DNA from: Paraspadella gotoi
Taxonomy: Eukaryota; Chaetognatha
Direction: 5' to 3'
Assembly: GCA_051294375.1 (NCBI GenBank)
Contig: CM119265.1
Coordinates: 11,161,818 to 11,225,817, forward strand
Length of the DNA: 64,000 nt
In this document: positions 24,448 through 34,662 of the stretch, piece after piece
Layout of the letters: every line of letters begins with the position of its first letter
Position numbering within the stretch: the first letter of the stretch is position 1
Made by a program: the position numbers and the translations under genes
Notes under the pieces: model-generated
Seen by the model: only the letters and a program-made list of their open reading frames with translations
What the model was told of the DNA's origin: nothing
Database searches by the model: none

Positions 24448-27400
24448 AGATAGACAAGAAAAGTTTCCAACAAAGAATTTTCGAGAGTGAGAATATATAC
24501 TTGTATCTCTCTATCTCTCTCTCTCTCTCTTTCTTTCTTTCTCACTCTCATTAAAAAATTTTTCATAATTTATTTCAGGTTGAGAAAGGCTCATAATATG
24601 TAGTTGTAGGTTGTAGGTCCGTCGGTCACATCCGAAAATCATCTTGTCGGTAAACAATTTTTAGTTCGATCTGCTTATCAGCAGATCACGACTTTATAAT
24701 CCGCTTTGTCGGTCCGTCGGTGGATGGGGCGATTGACTTGAAATTTTGTATTTGCGTAGTAAAGTGTGTGATTGAGCTGGAAATCAAGTTTCGATGGAAT
24801 CGTTTGAGTGGAAATGAGTTTAAATGGAAAAAAACAAAAAACCTGTTTCACTAATTGATTATGCTTCTTTTTTCCTTTTATTAGACGAGAATCTCGCTTA
24901 AAAAAAATTCAATTTTTCTAATAGAGATTTCCGTTAAAATCTGACTACCCAAATTGCAAACGAGATTGCTAGAAATTTGGGTAAAAAACAGTTGTAAAAA
25001 CACACGATTCCAGGGGAAATGCACTAGTCATTTCCAGAGAATTTTCAAACCTTGTTTTTACTATAGAAATGAACGGGAAATTGTAAACGGGGCTAGGGTA
25101 TGTTAACATTATAAATATTACTTTGAATTATGAGATTTAGAAAGCCTCTTGTCTCAAGAGCTTGCCAAATTTTTCTTTTCATTATTGACCAAACTCTTCA
25201 TAGTAAACCAACGTGGTAAAGTCCATTGGTCTGGTTTGACAACATGAAATTTTTATTTAATAAGAAATTAAAAGGAAGGTTGAAAGAAAAAACTGACTTT
25301 TCCTGATATCTTTTGAAGAAAAAAAGATACAGGGATGGCAATAGTACCAAAATGAAGCCATAATCATTGGGCACACACAAGTTACAATATTAGAATTATT
25401 TTTGCTGAAACCTCTTTACAGGGTGAGTGTCAAACTAAGTCAAAATTATAATGAATTTTAAAACTAATGAAACCCCATAAAAATAAATGAAAATTAAATT
25501 CTTTTTATTGATTCTGAAAGAAAAAAGGCTAAATTGTACTCTAGTAAAACTTTAAAGTTTTTTGGATAAAGAAAATATAATTTTTATTTAACTTAAATAT
25601 TTGTTTGACTGATATTACAAGCATGCTTACAAAATTCTACAAAATATTATTCACCCCATCAGAGCCTAAGTATTTATCTTTCATTTCCACCAGCAAAAAG
25701 TAAACATTATTTTATGCTAGAGAACAGGGATGTTTACTGAAATGAGCCGGAAGACATTCAACTTCTTCACTTTACTGTCATTTTTCAATAATAAAATAGG
25801 CGAATTTTTTAATTATTTAACTCTCACAGGCTTCACAAGACATTATACTTTCATAATATTATAAGGTTAATGTAATTCATTATATTTTTTTACCCAGAAA
25901 TTATAAAATAATAGAAAGTTATAGATTCCTTTTGTTCGTTTAAGGAAAAAAAATTAACTAGCGGAATTAAAGTTTGTAAGAGGAAGTAAGAATCGGCGAA
26001 AATCTTAAAAGGGGAAAATGTTGAAAAAAGGGAGAGGATTTTGGTTGTTTTTGATCGATTTCTTTTAAACCCATGGGCCAATTTAGACATAACTTAAGAT
26101 TTACATTATTCCAGTCATTCTTTATCCAAAAATATAAAAACATTATGAAAAAAGGTTTGGGATCGAGTTTAGGAATTTGGTTCTACTTTTATATTAAATG
26201 TAAATGAAGGATGTATTAATAAATCAAATAATCAGTTAATTAATCAATTAGTCAATTAATTAATCAATAATTAATTAGTCAATCCGTCCATCCGTCCCAT
26301 CTTAGCAAAAAGCTCCAATAACTTGTGATTGGCTGGAATGAAATTGGAATTGGATTGGAATGAAATTTTGTGTGTGGGTAGGACAGTGTGAGATGAAGTT
26401 GGATATAAAGTTTCGATGGAATCGTGCGAGTGGAAATGAGTTTAAATGGAAAAAACATAAGTTGCATTTACTAAAATCGTTTTACTTATTTTAACCAATA
26501 AATACTCTAATTAGGAGTCTACGTCGTTCTTAGAAATCGAGGAAGACTTTTTCAATGGAGATTTTCGTTAAAATCTGACTACCAAATAATGTCAACGCCC
26601 CTGGGAAAAATTCGGGTAAAAAATAGATGTAAAAACACTCGATTCCGATCCTGTTGCATCTGAAGGGCTCGCATTTTTTTTCTCTTGACAAATAACCATT
26701 ATTTTGACATCGAACCATTCGATTCAAATGGTCTGGTCCGCTCGGGAAAATATTTTTGACCCAATTTTTATATATAAAATAATGGGATTTCTCAACTTCA
26801 ATACAATGTCAACGCATTTAAGGTATGTTGTCATTTTACAATAAACTTCGAATTCAGGAATCCGATAGCAATATGTCTGAAGGGCTCTCAAAATTTTTCT
26901 TTACATTTCATTTGGTTATTTTAATATGATACGATCATGTTAAAGTGAATTAGTTCATTTTGCTGAAATTTTTATTTAAAGTAAAAGTAAAGAGGAGCTA
27001 ACAATCGGAATTCTAAGAGTTTTCAACTGGGAGTCAGATTCGGGAAAAAATCTTATATGGCGAAAATCTTCCAAAGAAGGGGTGATTTTCCGAAGATTTT
27101 GGTTAATATTTTCTATATTTATGGTCGGATTTTTTTGAAACTTAAAAATAGCAATATTGCCATCATTCTACATTGGCCGGTCAAAGAATATATTAAAAAA
27201 ACCTCTGACTTTTTCGTCAGAGCTTAGTCCTACTCTAATTAATCATAATTGGATGGATAGATTTAGTTGAAATTTTGTGTGTGGGTAGGAAAGTGTGTGA
27301 CGAAGCTTGATACAAAGTTTCGGTGGAAACGTACGAGTGAAAATGAGTTTAAAAAAAAAATATGAGTCATATTTACTTGAATCTTTTTGTTTCACGATCT

Positions 27401-30400
27401 TGTTAGTCCTGCAATGTTACTTATTTTAACCATAATTACTCGCATTAATCATAATTGAATTAATAGATTGAAAAGGAAAGTGTGTGAAGAAGCTAGATAT
27501 AAAGTTTTGACGGAATTGTGCCTGTGGAAATGAGTTTAAATAGAAAAAACATAATTCACATTTTCTTGAATCTTTTTATTTATGATTACTAATAAATGTT
27601 TTAATTAATTAATTAATTTGAAAAATTATGCAAGTTGAAAAAATTATGCAAGTTGAAAATTATGTAAGTTGAAAAATGATGCAAGTTGAAAAAATGATGC
27701 GAGTTAAAAAAATGATGCGAGTTAAAAAAATGATGCGAATTGTAAAAATGATGTAAATTGAAAAAATGATGAGTTGAAAAAATTATGTGGCGTGAAAAAA
27801 TTATACGAGTTCAAAAAATGATGCGAGTTAAAAAAAAAATTTAAAATATTGTGATTTATCATCTGATTAGCAGATTACCGCCTAATTATTGTAGGCAGAT
27901 CCGACATTGTTTGCTCAAACTTGTTTTCATAGGAATGTATTTTTCTTTACCCGCTGATATTGCGGTATATACCCATGGCTTTCGGATTTGGATTTCACGG
28001 CAGTCATTATGCTCGGTCGGGTCCAATATAAAATGTTAATCGAAACAAAAGGCCTTTGTTTTCTTAGGATTTTTTTAAAAAACACTTGAATTTTTTGTGC
28101 GCTCCACCCAGAAAAGGAAGAAAAAACCTTAATCTCGCCTTCGGGAAAATAAAAAGTAAAAAATACTATCGGCGTTAGGTTCGAATAAATGGTCGAAAAA
28201 GCAGTTGATTGTTAAATTAAACAAGCAAGCTTGCAAAAATAAAAATAAATTAAGATAACCTGTCTTAGCCAAGACGCCAATCTATCAAAATGTATAAGAT
28301 CAAAAAAATAATCAACTGTGGACGCAACAAGTTTCAGAGTAAGAATGATTTATTCTTCAACAACGTTATAAACAATAACAGTCAAAATGCTCAGATGCTA
28401 AGTCTATTACAATGGTATTTACAAAGGTCAACGTTTGACCATAAAGGTCAACGTTTTGACCATAAATAAGTTGGGGGAATTGAGCGAGATAAGTTCAGTA
28501 AGGTCATGTGGTTTGACCGTGGTTGCGTGTTCTCGATGTTCGTCCACACAACAAAGATTAGTAGAACGATCAAGTCTAATATGAGGTAGAAATAAAACCG
28601 TAAAACCAGTCCACTTCAGGTCCATTTTTTCATGTCAAGATGACAAAATTTTTCTTGCGCTCCACCGGTAAGGGCTTCCCAAGACGCCATGCTTTCGAAA
28701 TATGCCCATTTTTATACTATTTATTACGGGCATGCCGTTCGAATCGAGGCGAGACCATAAAAAAAGCCGAAATTCTCGGAAACCTGATCCCCCCTCTCGC
28801 GAAACTCGTGATCTTGCTACAGAATAGTAATTAAAATCATATCCCGCCAAAGCCTCACCTGATGCAGCTTGCTTTCCAACACGCCCACGAGACGGTAATA
28901 TTCGGTGAGTTCCTGGTTGAGCGCAGCCAAATAACTCTGGCCCACAAGACCGTAGGCGCGTTCGTTTCCCTTTCCGCCCACGTATTGGCGGATCCTTACG
29001 TGGAAGAAAACCTTCCTGTTCCTAAACTGTAACCGATAAATTCGACAAAAGCGACCACTCACTTGTTGTGCAGCCAACCGAGCTCGGCGAAGCGCAGCAT
29101 GTAGAGCCGTTTGGATTTGTTGACGCGACCAAGGGCGGCCTCTTCGTCGACGACCCAGACATCGCGGGCAGAATCAAATTTGAGAAACGCCCCGTCGATG
29201 CCTTGGAGGCTGTAGACGACCTCGCGAACTAGGGAAGTCTCTGGCACGGGGAGTAGTGGACCCGCGCGACCTGGGGTCATGGGTGAACGCCTCTGTTAGC
29301 TAATTAAATATTTCTTGTAAATTTTTTTTCAAAATTGCAAAATTTATACGACGATAAATACCGGTGAGAGTTATGCTAGAATGTGGGGGACCGGCCGACG
29401 TCCCCTTTTGATGAGAAGAGGGTAAGGTGTGCTGGGTAAGACCAGAAGTTAAACGAGAAGACTGACTCGTAAAACCTGAGAAAAAGATGTTGCGATAAAA
29501 TCTGCAGACGGATGGAGAAAGAGGTTGTCAAGGAAATGCGGTCACCTGAAGTCGGTGGTCGGATCGAGGAAATTCCGCTGGAATCAACTTGACTCAGGTT
29601 GACAAGTTGCGGAGTCGTCTGGTCGCCCCAAGGCCCCACGTAGGGTCGAGGTCCACCTTTCAGAGCTGGTAAGATAAATGGACACATGGACACAAAATAA
29701 TTTTTTTTTCATAAATAAAAACAAAATTACAAATTTTGATTTCTTTAGTTTCTGTTGGGAGAAAACTCTTTCTTTCTCTCATTCTTTCTTTCTTTTTCTT
29801 TCTCTTTTCACCCGCGGGGTGCGGTGTGGACGACGTGAAAGGCGGCGTGACGATCGAGGTCGCCAGAGACAAAAGCGGCGCGGCCGGAGACGCAACGGCG
29901 TTGTATTCGCTGACGAACCAAAAAAAATTGACAATGGCATCGTGGCGACGAACGACTGACGATCCCTGGAGGCGTCCGTGGAGTCTTGAATAGAATGATG
30001 GAGAGATTGGAGGTCGAAGATTCGATGACAGAATTAAAATTAAATACTTCACTGGTCATCACCTGGCAAAACTGGCGGCGTCTTCAACGCGGTCAATCTG
30101 AACGAGTCTTCGCTGAATCTTTTGACTCGTGGAAAAATCCCCGCCGTTGTTCGGGACTTGGGCTGCGAGATTGGGAGGAGAGGGGTCAGAGAGGGGAGAG
30201 AGAGAGAGAAAATTTAAAGGAAATGCTTAGAAGAACTTGTAATTTCTTTCAGAAAAATGTCTACCGTTGAAAATCCTGAGAGCGTGATGAAAGTAGCCAA
30301 GAATTTCCTCCTGCAAAAAAGGGAAACCAACGTGACGATCATTTTCGTTTCTCTCATCAAACTTTGAAACCACCCCTCATTTCTTACGTCTCGGTCCTTC

Positions 30401-30612
30401 TTAAGAATGGTCTTGCACAACTGGAGGACGAGTTCTGGAACGCTCACGCCCTTCAACGAACGCCCGTATCGTCCCGCTCCACCGGAAGTTCTCCCAGCAC
30501 CGCTGCCGCCAGACCGTCCCGTCGACGAGGACGAGACTCTAGGGGCGGCGGGCGGCGCCATCTTCTCGTCGACGCCGGAATGATCCGGGCGGGCTCCCCG
30601 GGCGGCGGGCAT
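2387..30612 (-). CDS. TUBGCP3: Gamma-tubulin complex component 3 (GCP3), complete 16-exon gene
   Basis: GCP3 is a core subunit of the gamma-tubulin ring complex, which nucleates microtubules at centrosomes and spindle poles. It pairs with GCP2 and binds gamma-tubulin through its C-terminal GRIP2 domain. Exons in coding order (high to low coordinate): 30612-30388, 30310-30265, 30162-30063, 29984-29812, 29665-29546, 29270-29063, 28994-28859, 13493-13176, 13103-12877, 12798-12687, 12571-12418, 12346-12261, 12162-12008, 3477-3288, 3206-3051, 2905-2387. I placed each junction by AG/GT signals and phase. The sum is 2925 nt, 974 aa plus stop, near the ~907 aa of human GCP3. Family signatures occur in the expected order: [90 protein letters not shown]. 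Identification is from remembered family sequence. All catalogued hallmarks are present, so it is probably functional. Confidence 0.95.
3690..3895 (+). repeat. ~21-bp minisatellite (GATGATAACCAAATATTGATGC)
   Basis: About nine units with drift from …AACCAAATATTGATGC to …ATCATTCATTGATGC. The same two unit types occur at 44215-44400, 60870-61165 and 63320-63690. A (GA)n tract follows at 3906-3960. Confidence 0.85.
4357..4391 (-). ncRNA. Hammerhead-ribozyme-like motif H1
   Basis: The minus strand has the core CTGATGA, stem II GGCTT…AAGCC, then GAAAC-AT-GTC. It has a two-base-pair stem III and the GUC cleavage triplet. AATG before the core can pair with CGTT after the triplet as stem I. All core positions are present. 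The form matches the minimal type I hammerheads described from Penelope-like elements and retrozymes. Confidence 0.7.
4906..5425 (+). repeat. (GA)n-rich block with repeated GGAACTCGTTTACTCGTCGC module
   Basis: Three to four partial duplicates alternate (GA)n, a poly(A) stretch and the module GAACTCGTTTACTCGTCGCC or CTGAACTCGTTTTTAAAC. A further copy lies at 61205-61250 and a relative at ~54600. Confidence 0.75.
5640..6860 (+). repeat. Direct duplications in intron 13
   Basis: 5712-5910 and 6650-6850 are direct copies (GGATATTATAATGAGTACTA… to …GATCGCACACTTTTATAAAA). Between them, 6003-6150 and 6360-6500 are a second copied pair (CATAACATTTTATTCA…). A diverged fragment is at ~61557-61600. Confidence 0.8.
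6579..6618 (+). repeat. Terminal-type hairpin followed by ATAAAAA
   Basis: CAAGCC-tga-ACCGGC-ttc-GCCGGT-cat-GGCTTG forms a long interrupted stem and is followed at once by ATAAAAA. It is preceded by GTCACAAAGAAG, also seen upstream of the hairpin at 7538. Confidence 0.7.
7080..7436 (+). mobile_element. Hairpin-ended repeat family R3, copy 1
   Basis: Shares CATCGATGATGAGAAGCTG, CTTATGCGCAAAAG and a terminal hairpin (GTCGCAAACGCT / AAGCGATTGCGAC at 7400-7427) with copies at 47190-47447 and 54630-54870. After the hairpin comes TAAAAA. The overall plan resembles the HINE-like family. Confidence 0.7.
7538..7569 (+). repeat. Perfect hairpin ATCTCGCCAAG/CTTGGCGAGAT plus AAAAA
   Basis: Eleven-base-pair perfect arms with loop ATTA, followed by AAAAA. 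Upstream is a CGACGACGACGTCACAAAG stretch shared with 6545 and 46690. Confidence 0.7.
7746..11128 (+). mobile_element. HINE-like (Helentron-associated) element, full length, copy E1
   Basis: Starts AAGTTTGAGC…AACAATGTCGGATCTGCC and ends GGGATTTGCTGATAAGCAGA…CGACTAAAAA. Inside are sections also present in inverted order at 32676-36149, (CT)n at 9009-9066, several ~140-170-bp modules, an 18-bp minisatellite (10011-10420) and a CGGA repeat (~10930-10980). No long open frame, so it is non-autonomous. The architecture (subterminal GTCGGATCTGC inverted repeats, 3' hairpin, minisatellite core) matches DINE-1/HINE-type rolling-circle elements; the class is inferred. Confidence 0.7.
10011..10420 (+). 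repeat. 18-bp minisatellite TTGGTCAACTGGCATAAT
   Basis: More than 20 units inside E1. The complement, CAAATTATGCCAGTTGAC, is the array at 33386-33690, and it is related to the arrays at 27620-27835 and 58912-59160. Open frames on both strands simply reflect the 18-bp period. Confidence 0.9.
11223..11766 (+). repeat. Repeat family R6, copy 1 (GTGTTCCG-TTTTACCCC hairpin)
   Basis: Matches 48205-48766 over its length. It holds a hairpin AAGTGTTCCGTTTTACCCC / GGGGTAAACGGAACACTT at ~11545-11586 and ends with a third copy of GTGTTCCGTATTACCCC. Likely a DNA-transposon relic. Its left part, CATTGGAAATA plus a run of seven A, is the empty counterpart of the E5 insertion. Confidence 0.75.
12008..13493 (-). 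CDS. TUBGCP3: TUBGCP3 exons 8-13 (GRIP1/GRIP2 core)
   Basis: Six exons encode residues about 337-687. Exon 8 (13493-13176, 106 codons) has [13 protein letters not shown] and [17 protein letters not shown]. Exon 9 (13103-12877) has [18 protein letters not shown] and GKSINFL, then a Pro/Ala-rich loop where the family varies. Its donor (CCGGG|GTTAGC) is weak and chosen by phase 2. Exon 10 (12798-12687) ends in TNKYLLE. Exon 11 (12571-12418) has the [19 protein letters not shown] block. Exon 12 (12346-12261) has [13 protein letters not shown], and exon 13 (12162-12008) has [10 protein letters not shown] and [18 protein letters not shown]. The block is isolated by two long introns, 15.4 kb on its 5' side and 8.5 kb on its 3' side. 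These are among the best conserved segments of the protein. Confidence 0.93.
13494..15385. other. Intron 7 of TUBGCP3, 3' part: no gene, sparse repeats
   Basis: Contains an R5 relic (13575-13720), a short (GA)n at 13866-13880, a HINE 3'-end fragment (~14233-14300, CAGCAGATTCCGACTTTATA) and AT-rich unassigned sequence. From ~15350 a SINE begins (TATGGCAACAGCC…) that is interrupted by the LTR element. Confidence 0.6.
15390..15782 (+). repeat. 5' LTR (393 bp)
   Basis: TG…CA ends. Differs from the 3' LTR by a few substitutions and short indels, mainly in runs of T/TA near 15570-15590. The divergence suggests a moderately old insertion. Confidence 0.9.
15785..15797 (+). promoter_or_regulatory. 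Candidate primer-binding site (tRNA-Gly type)
   Basis: TGGTGCATCGTCC lies 2 nt after the 5' LTR. The first ten bases are complementary to the 3' end of insect-type tRNA-Gly(GCC) as I remember it, with a mismatch following. Confidence 0.5.
21065..21075 (+). promoter_or_regulatory. Candidate polypurine tract
   Basis: AAAGGGGAAAG ends four bases before the 3' LTR, where plus-strand priming would be expected. Confidence 0.6.
21080..21478 (+). repeat. 3' LTR (399 bp)
   Basis: Matches the 5' LTR throughout, including the CTTACCTGAGAGATCATTGC and GATAGATACTCTC-type blocks, and ends CCCCGCTCATCA before the TGCC duplication. Confidence 0.9.
21483..22019. other. SINE remainder, then AT-rich sequence
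   Basis: 21483-~21715 continues the SINE interrupted by the LTR element (compare GGCATCTC and the following GC-rich part with 52262-52330). From ~21720 to 22010 I see nothing recognisable. Confidence 0.5.
22021..22092 (+). repeat. Cluster of four GGCGA-NN-TCGCC palindromes
   Basis: GGCGACTTCGCC (22021), TGGCGATATCGCCA (22034), TGGCGATGTCGCCA (22054) and CTGGCGACCTCGCCAG (22077) share arms but differ in the two central bases. Confidence 0.85.
22166..22357 (+). repeat. CCCTAA-containing degenerate repeat
   Basis: Two ~58-bp units (22166-22223 and 22299-22357) share AACCCTAAACCAA and CCTCCCGTTCAACTC and each ends with CCCTAACCC. Between them is another CCCTAACCCTAACC run. This resembles interstitial or subtelomeric (TTAGGG)-type DNA. 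Confidence 0.7.
22368..22475 (+). repeat. SINE body fragment (inverted relative to 36360)
   Basis: Shares AAGAGGGACG, GCGCTTAACCCGCCTGTAAC and CTTATATTGAACGG with the SINEs at 36340-36560 and 36740-36972, in opposite orientation. Confidence 0.75.
22690..22905 (-). mobile_element. tRNA-derived SINE
   Basis: The minus strand begins CAGTGGCTCAGTGGACTAAT (A box) and has GGTTCGAGCCC (B box) about 30 nt later, then a body with GGGTAACCCGCCTGTAGGC and AGATCCAAAGCTCTGGAC. The body is shared with other SINEs in the window. Confidence 0.75.
22906..24240. repeat. Intron 7: repeat family R4 and unassigned sequence
   Basis: 23513-23660 resembles 27965-28110 (CATGGCTTTCGGATTTGGAT, then CCTTTTGTTTTCTT). 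23970-24130 resembles 28660-28800 and 62470-62640 (GCGCTC…CTTCCCAAG…CGCTTTC). 22906-23270 shows nothing recognisable. Confidence 0.6.
24361..24600 (-). repeat. Decayed hammerhead-associated repeat with (GA)n
   Basis: The minus strand has a degraded core CTGATAA-AGGCTC…CATGTTC near 24365-24395. It is preceded by (TC)n and by TTCCAACAAAGAATT, the box that accompanies other hammerhead copies. Confidence 0.5.
24657..27926 (-). mobile_element. HINE-like element, copy E3 (~3.3 kb)
   Basis: Plus-strand start TTTTTAGTTCGATCTGCTTA hairpin, end GGCAGATCCGACATTG…CAAACTTGTTT. It contains several copies of the TTTCGATGGAATCGT/GAGTGGAAATGAGTTTAAAT module and an 18-bp minisatellite at 27620-27835. Part of the CGTC-rich subterminal block is deleted. 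Confidence 0.65.
27620..27835 (+). repeat. 18-bp minisatellite AAAATTATGCAAGTTGAA
   Basis: About eleven units in E3 with drift (ATGATGCGAGTTAAAAA). Core ATGCAAGTTGA is shared with the arrays at 58912-59160 and, with substitutions, 33386-33690. Confidence 0.85.
27940..28858. other. Intron 7, 5' end: R4 fragments and unassigned sequence
   Basis: R4-type blocks at 27965-28110 and 28655-28800. 28110-28650 shows no recognisable feature apart from a direct repeat GTCAACGTTTTGACCATAAA at ~28430-28467. Confidence 0.5.
28859..30612 (-). CDS. TUBGCP3: TUBGCP3 exons 1-7 (N-terminal region and start of GRIP1)
   Basis: Seven exons are packed into 1.75 kb and encode residues 1-336. The start ATG at 30612 lies in a GC-rich Ser/Gly/Ala exon, and a second in-frame ATG follows 17 codons later, so the start is provisional. 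Exon 1 (75 aa) is about 50 aa longer than the vertebrate N terminus before the conserved [13 protein letters not shown] helix. Exon 2 is only 46 nt (acceptor ttttttgcag, donor GTAGAC) and encodes [15 protein letters not shown]. Exon 3 gives the SQKIQRRL helix and exon 4 LHGRL plus a hydrophobic segment. Exon 5 contains SSGISSI, as in vertebrate GCP3. Exon 6 contains [12 protein letters not shown] and [10 protein letters not shown]. Exon 7 contains [20 protein letters not shown]. The exon 7 acceptor (…cgtaag) lacks the usual C/T before AG, but phase and homology support it. Confidence 0.9.
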
Positions 30613-31335
30613 CGTCCGATCATAAATGAATTCAAAACTTTAAACGAGGAGAAAAATATGTTAAATAATAATGTAGTAAAAACATAATAATTTAACGGAA
30701 TGTATAAAACTAATTAAATGACGTAACTTATACTACTACTATACAACGAACTGACACTAATTAGTGATTAACATAGATTGAAGTTTCACAAAATGCATGA
30801 AGTTCGAAATGTGCGAGGAAGAGAGGTTACAAGTTACTAAACGAAGGGCGAGTAAGAAATAAATAAATTAAGGAAACCCCCTAATAATTCGGCTACATTT
30901 CGGGTCCCGGGTTTATTTTTTTGTCGACAATTCCAAATCGAGTTTGACGGTTCCAATTCCAATTCAAATCCACAAATTCCATTTATTCTCGATTGACCGT
31001 GAAATCTCCAAAATATTTTGAAAAAGCGACACCAAAAAGCCTCTCGACTAGTCACATAAATATACCGACCAATTATGTATTGGATAAGGATTGCCCACTA
31101 ACGAAAACGACAAAGTGGTTTTTAAATCCATATTCCGAAAGAACATCGAAGAGCTTACAAAATCAACCATTTTAAAACCACGAGCAAAACTAAAAGCATG
31201 AATACAAAAAAATTGTTGAAGACCGGCGTTTAATCAACGATTCACATAAAATCATGGCGTCAAAGTTCAAATTACACCTTAAATCCAATTTCTCATAGAA
31301 TGTACGCCTCCCCTCGGGTAAAAAGTGTTCCCTGA
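30613..31335. other. Intergenic region between gene B and TUBGCP3
   Basis: About 720 bp between the gene B stop and the TUBGCP3 start, both on the minus strand. It should hold the TUBGCP3 promoter and the gene B 3' UTR. ATTAAA on the minus strand at 31234-31229 is a possible gene B poly(A) signal. I see no convincing TATA box or other element. Confidence 0.5.
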
Positions 31336-32189
31336 TCAAAGATCGGCTTCATCTTCCAGAATGGCTAAATTGTCGCAAGCTTCTGACCAAGAAACAAAAA
31401 CGGGCTCCTCATCCGATTTCTCCTTCGGGTAAGACCCAGGTAGATGACCCTTCTTCTTCAACGCGGCGGCGTGTTTGGTCATGATGACCACGCCTCCGCC
31501 AAAAACCGAAATTTCTTTTTTCCTCAAAAACTTTTGTCTCGAGGATTTTTTTTCGAAGTAGACGACGCCGTCGGTGAAGCCTTCGGGGAGGACGGCGTCG
31601 TTCGAGTCGGCGAGATCGTTGGGATCGAGGCGGACGAAGAAGACTTCGCCGACGACTGAGCGAAAGGCCAAAGTGACGGCATCGTAAATGTCCTGAAGAT
31701 GGCGGCTCGGTGCGCGACGGCTGACAAACGACTTAGTCCCCTTGGGGCGGACAGGGATGGGCTCGGTTAACTCTAAATCTCGTTGAACATCGTCACTCGA
31801 TTTCGATTCCGTCGCCGCCGACGAAGTTTCTCGCTTTCCGCTTTTGTCGTCGTCGTCGTCGTTATCGTCGGATTCAGTGGATGCGTCTGCGCGGTCGTTA
31901 GTCCCATCCACAGAAAGTTTTTCCAAAGAAGTCGCGGCTTCTGCGATATCTTTGTCTTCATCTTTTTTATTAGCCTCTTTGTCAACTTTATTGTCGTCTT
32001 TATCAACTTTGCTTTCGATATCTTTTTCATCATTGACTGCCATAACCACCTCTTTCACGTCGTCATCCTCTTTGCCATCGTCATCTTTTTTTACAGGGGC
32101 GGACAATGGGACTGCCTCGGTTACCTTTCTTGCATACTTGGATTGCAGATCCTCAATTGCATTAATGTCACAAAAAATTTCAAAAGACG
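31336..32189 (-). CDS. Gene B last exon (acidic linker and RRM-like domain 3)
   Basis: An 854-nt terminal exon with a clean acceptor (tttttttcag) entered in phase 1. It begins SFEIFCDINAIEDLQSKYARK, then about 130 residues dominated by Asp, Lys, Glu and Ser, including a DDDDDDK run. The domain-3 region follows (HLQDIYDAVTLAF, GEVFFVRLDPND, DGVVYFEKKSSRQKFL), and the C terminus ends EDEADL. The long repetitive Asp codons make the opposite strand open too, but only the minus frame continues coherently from the upstream exons. The acidic linker is absent from gene C at this place, where only about 20 residues separate domains 2 and 3. Confidence 0.85.
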
Positions 32190-34619
32190 CTGAAAAAAAA
32201 AATTAGAAAACAATTGAAATTAAAATATTTTAAAACCACATTAAGAAAAAGGGTCATTCAAATCAACTTCAAAAGTGAGCAAATATGAATAAAAGAAAAA
32301 TTTAGATTTCAATAAACTCCATTACTATTATTTGCGATCGGGACATTCAAATCAACTTTAAAATAGGCCTAAATGGAAAAAAAAAGCTGAGCACCTGGCG
32401 ATTCCGAAAATGTATTCATTTTATATCGGTTTTAATTATAATATAAAATAAAAGAAACCTATCTGAAGAGTTGCAGGTCAAACGAAAAAGCCATTCCATC
32501 TGATATTTTATATGATTTTTTTATTACTGAATTAGGAAAATGTAATAGAGACATTTTTAAATTTCAACTTGTATCCTTTAAAATGAAACATTTTTAAACT
32601 TTAACCCTGAATTCTTCCTAACTGGAACGTGTTTATCAAAATGTCTCTATTACATTTTTAAGATTGCTAATCAAATTTTTAGTCGGATCTGCTTGTCAGC
32701 AGACCCGACTCTATAACTCACTTTGTCGGTCCCGTCGGTCCGCCCCTCAATTGTCGGGCAACACTTATATGTTATATCATGTCAGAACATCGAATTATGA
32801 TTAATTATGCAAAAAAAAACGATGTCCGTCCGTCCGTCCGTCCGTCCCACCTTAGCAAAAATCTCCATACTATACTCGTGATTGGATGGATGGATTGGTA
32901 TGAAATTTTGTGTGTGGGTAGGAAACTGTGTGATTGAGGTGGATATGAAGTTTCGAGGGAATCGTGGCGAGTGGAAATTGGTTTAAATGGAAAAAACAAA
33001 AAATATATTTCACTATTTGAACGCCATTGCTCATGAGTGGATAGGGCAATTGACTTGAAATTTTGTGTGATGGTAGGAAAGTGTGTGATTGAGCTGGATA
33101 TAAAGTTTCGATGGAATCGTGCGAGTGGAAATGAGTTAAAATGGAAAAAAACAAAAGTCATATTTACTTGAAGTATTTTTACTTAAATTTACTCATAATA
33201 TTATGTTTTTAAAATTGGATAGATTAATCGAAATTGAACTTTGTGTGTGGGTAGGAAAGTATGTGATAAAGCTGATATAAATTTTTTGATGGAATCGTAG
33301 AGTGGAAAAGAGTTCAAATTAGAAAACCAAAAGACACATTTATTTGAATTTTTTAAGTTTCTCTCTCTCTATTCTCTCTTGATTGATTGACCAAATTATG
33401 CCAGTTGACCAAATTCATAAGTTGACCAAATTATGCCAGTTGACCAAATCTGCAAGTTGATCAAGTTCTGCAAGTTGACCAAATTATGCCTGTTGACCAA
33501 TTAATGCCAGTTGACCAATATATCCAGTTGACACAAATTAGGCCAGTTGAACCAAATTAGGCCAGTTGACCAAATTATGCCGGTTGACGAAATTATCTTA
33601 ATTGATCAAATTATGTCAGTTGACCAAATTATGTCAGTTGACCAAATATGCAAGTTGATTAAATTATGCAAGTTGACCAAGTTAGCTTATTACCACTTAA
33701 TTATCGATTGACCTGGAATTTTGTATGTGAGTAGAAAGTGTGTGGTTGAACAGGAAACCAAGTTTCGATGGAATCTTTTGAGTGGAAATGAGTTTAAATG
33801 GAAAAAAACAAAAAACCTGTTTCACTAATTGATTATGATTCTTTTTCCTTTTAAAATAAATGTATATGCAGGATGTATTAATAAATCAAATAATTAATCA
33901 ATTAGTCAATTAATTAACACTAATTTAATTAATCAGTCAATAAATCCGTCATCCCGTCCCACCTTAGCAAAAAGCTCCAATAACTCGTGATTGGCTGGTT
34001 GGATTGGAATGAAATTTTGTGTGTGGGTAGGAAAGTGTGTGATAAAAGCTGGATATAAAGTTTCGACGGAATCGTGTGAGTGGAAATGAGTTTTAAGTGG
34101 AAAAAACATAAGTCGCATTTACTAAAATATTTTTACTTATTTTAACTAATAAGTACTCTAATTAATCATAATTGGATGGATAGATTGAGTTCAAATTTTT
34201 TGTGTGGGTAGGAAAATGTGTAACGATGCTTGATATAAAGTTTCGGTGGAAACGTCGAGTGAAATGAGTTTAAATGAAAAAAATATGAGTCACATTTACT
34301 TGAATCTTTTTACTTATTTTAACCTATAATAGATTGAGATGAAATTTTGTGAGCGGGTAGGAAAGTGTGTGAAGAAGCTAGAATAAAGTTTTGACGGAAT
34401 TGTGCCAGTGGAAATGAGTTTAAATGGAAAAAACATAAGTCACATTTACTTGAATCTTTATTATTTATGATTACTAATTTATGATTACTAATAAATGTTA
34501 TAATTAATTAATTAATTAATGTAAAAAATGATGCAATTTAAAAATCATGCAAATTGAAAAAATGATGCAAGCAGAAAAATGATGAAGTTAAAAAAATCCT
34601 AAAAGATCGTCGCAATTGC

Positions 34620-34662
<43 letters not shown>

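Noticed and set aside
31783-32193. Plus-strand frame opposite the gene B last exon
   Set aside because: Mirror of Asp/Glu codon runs. The minus strand has splice signals and domain continuity.
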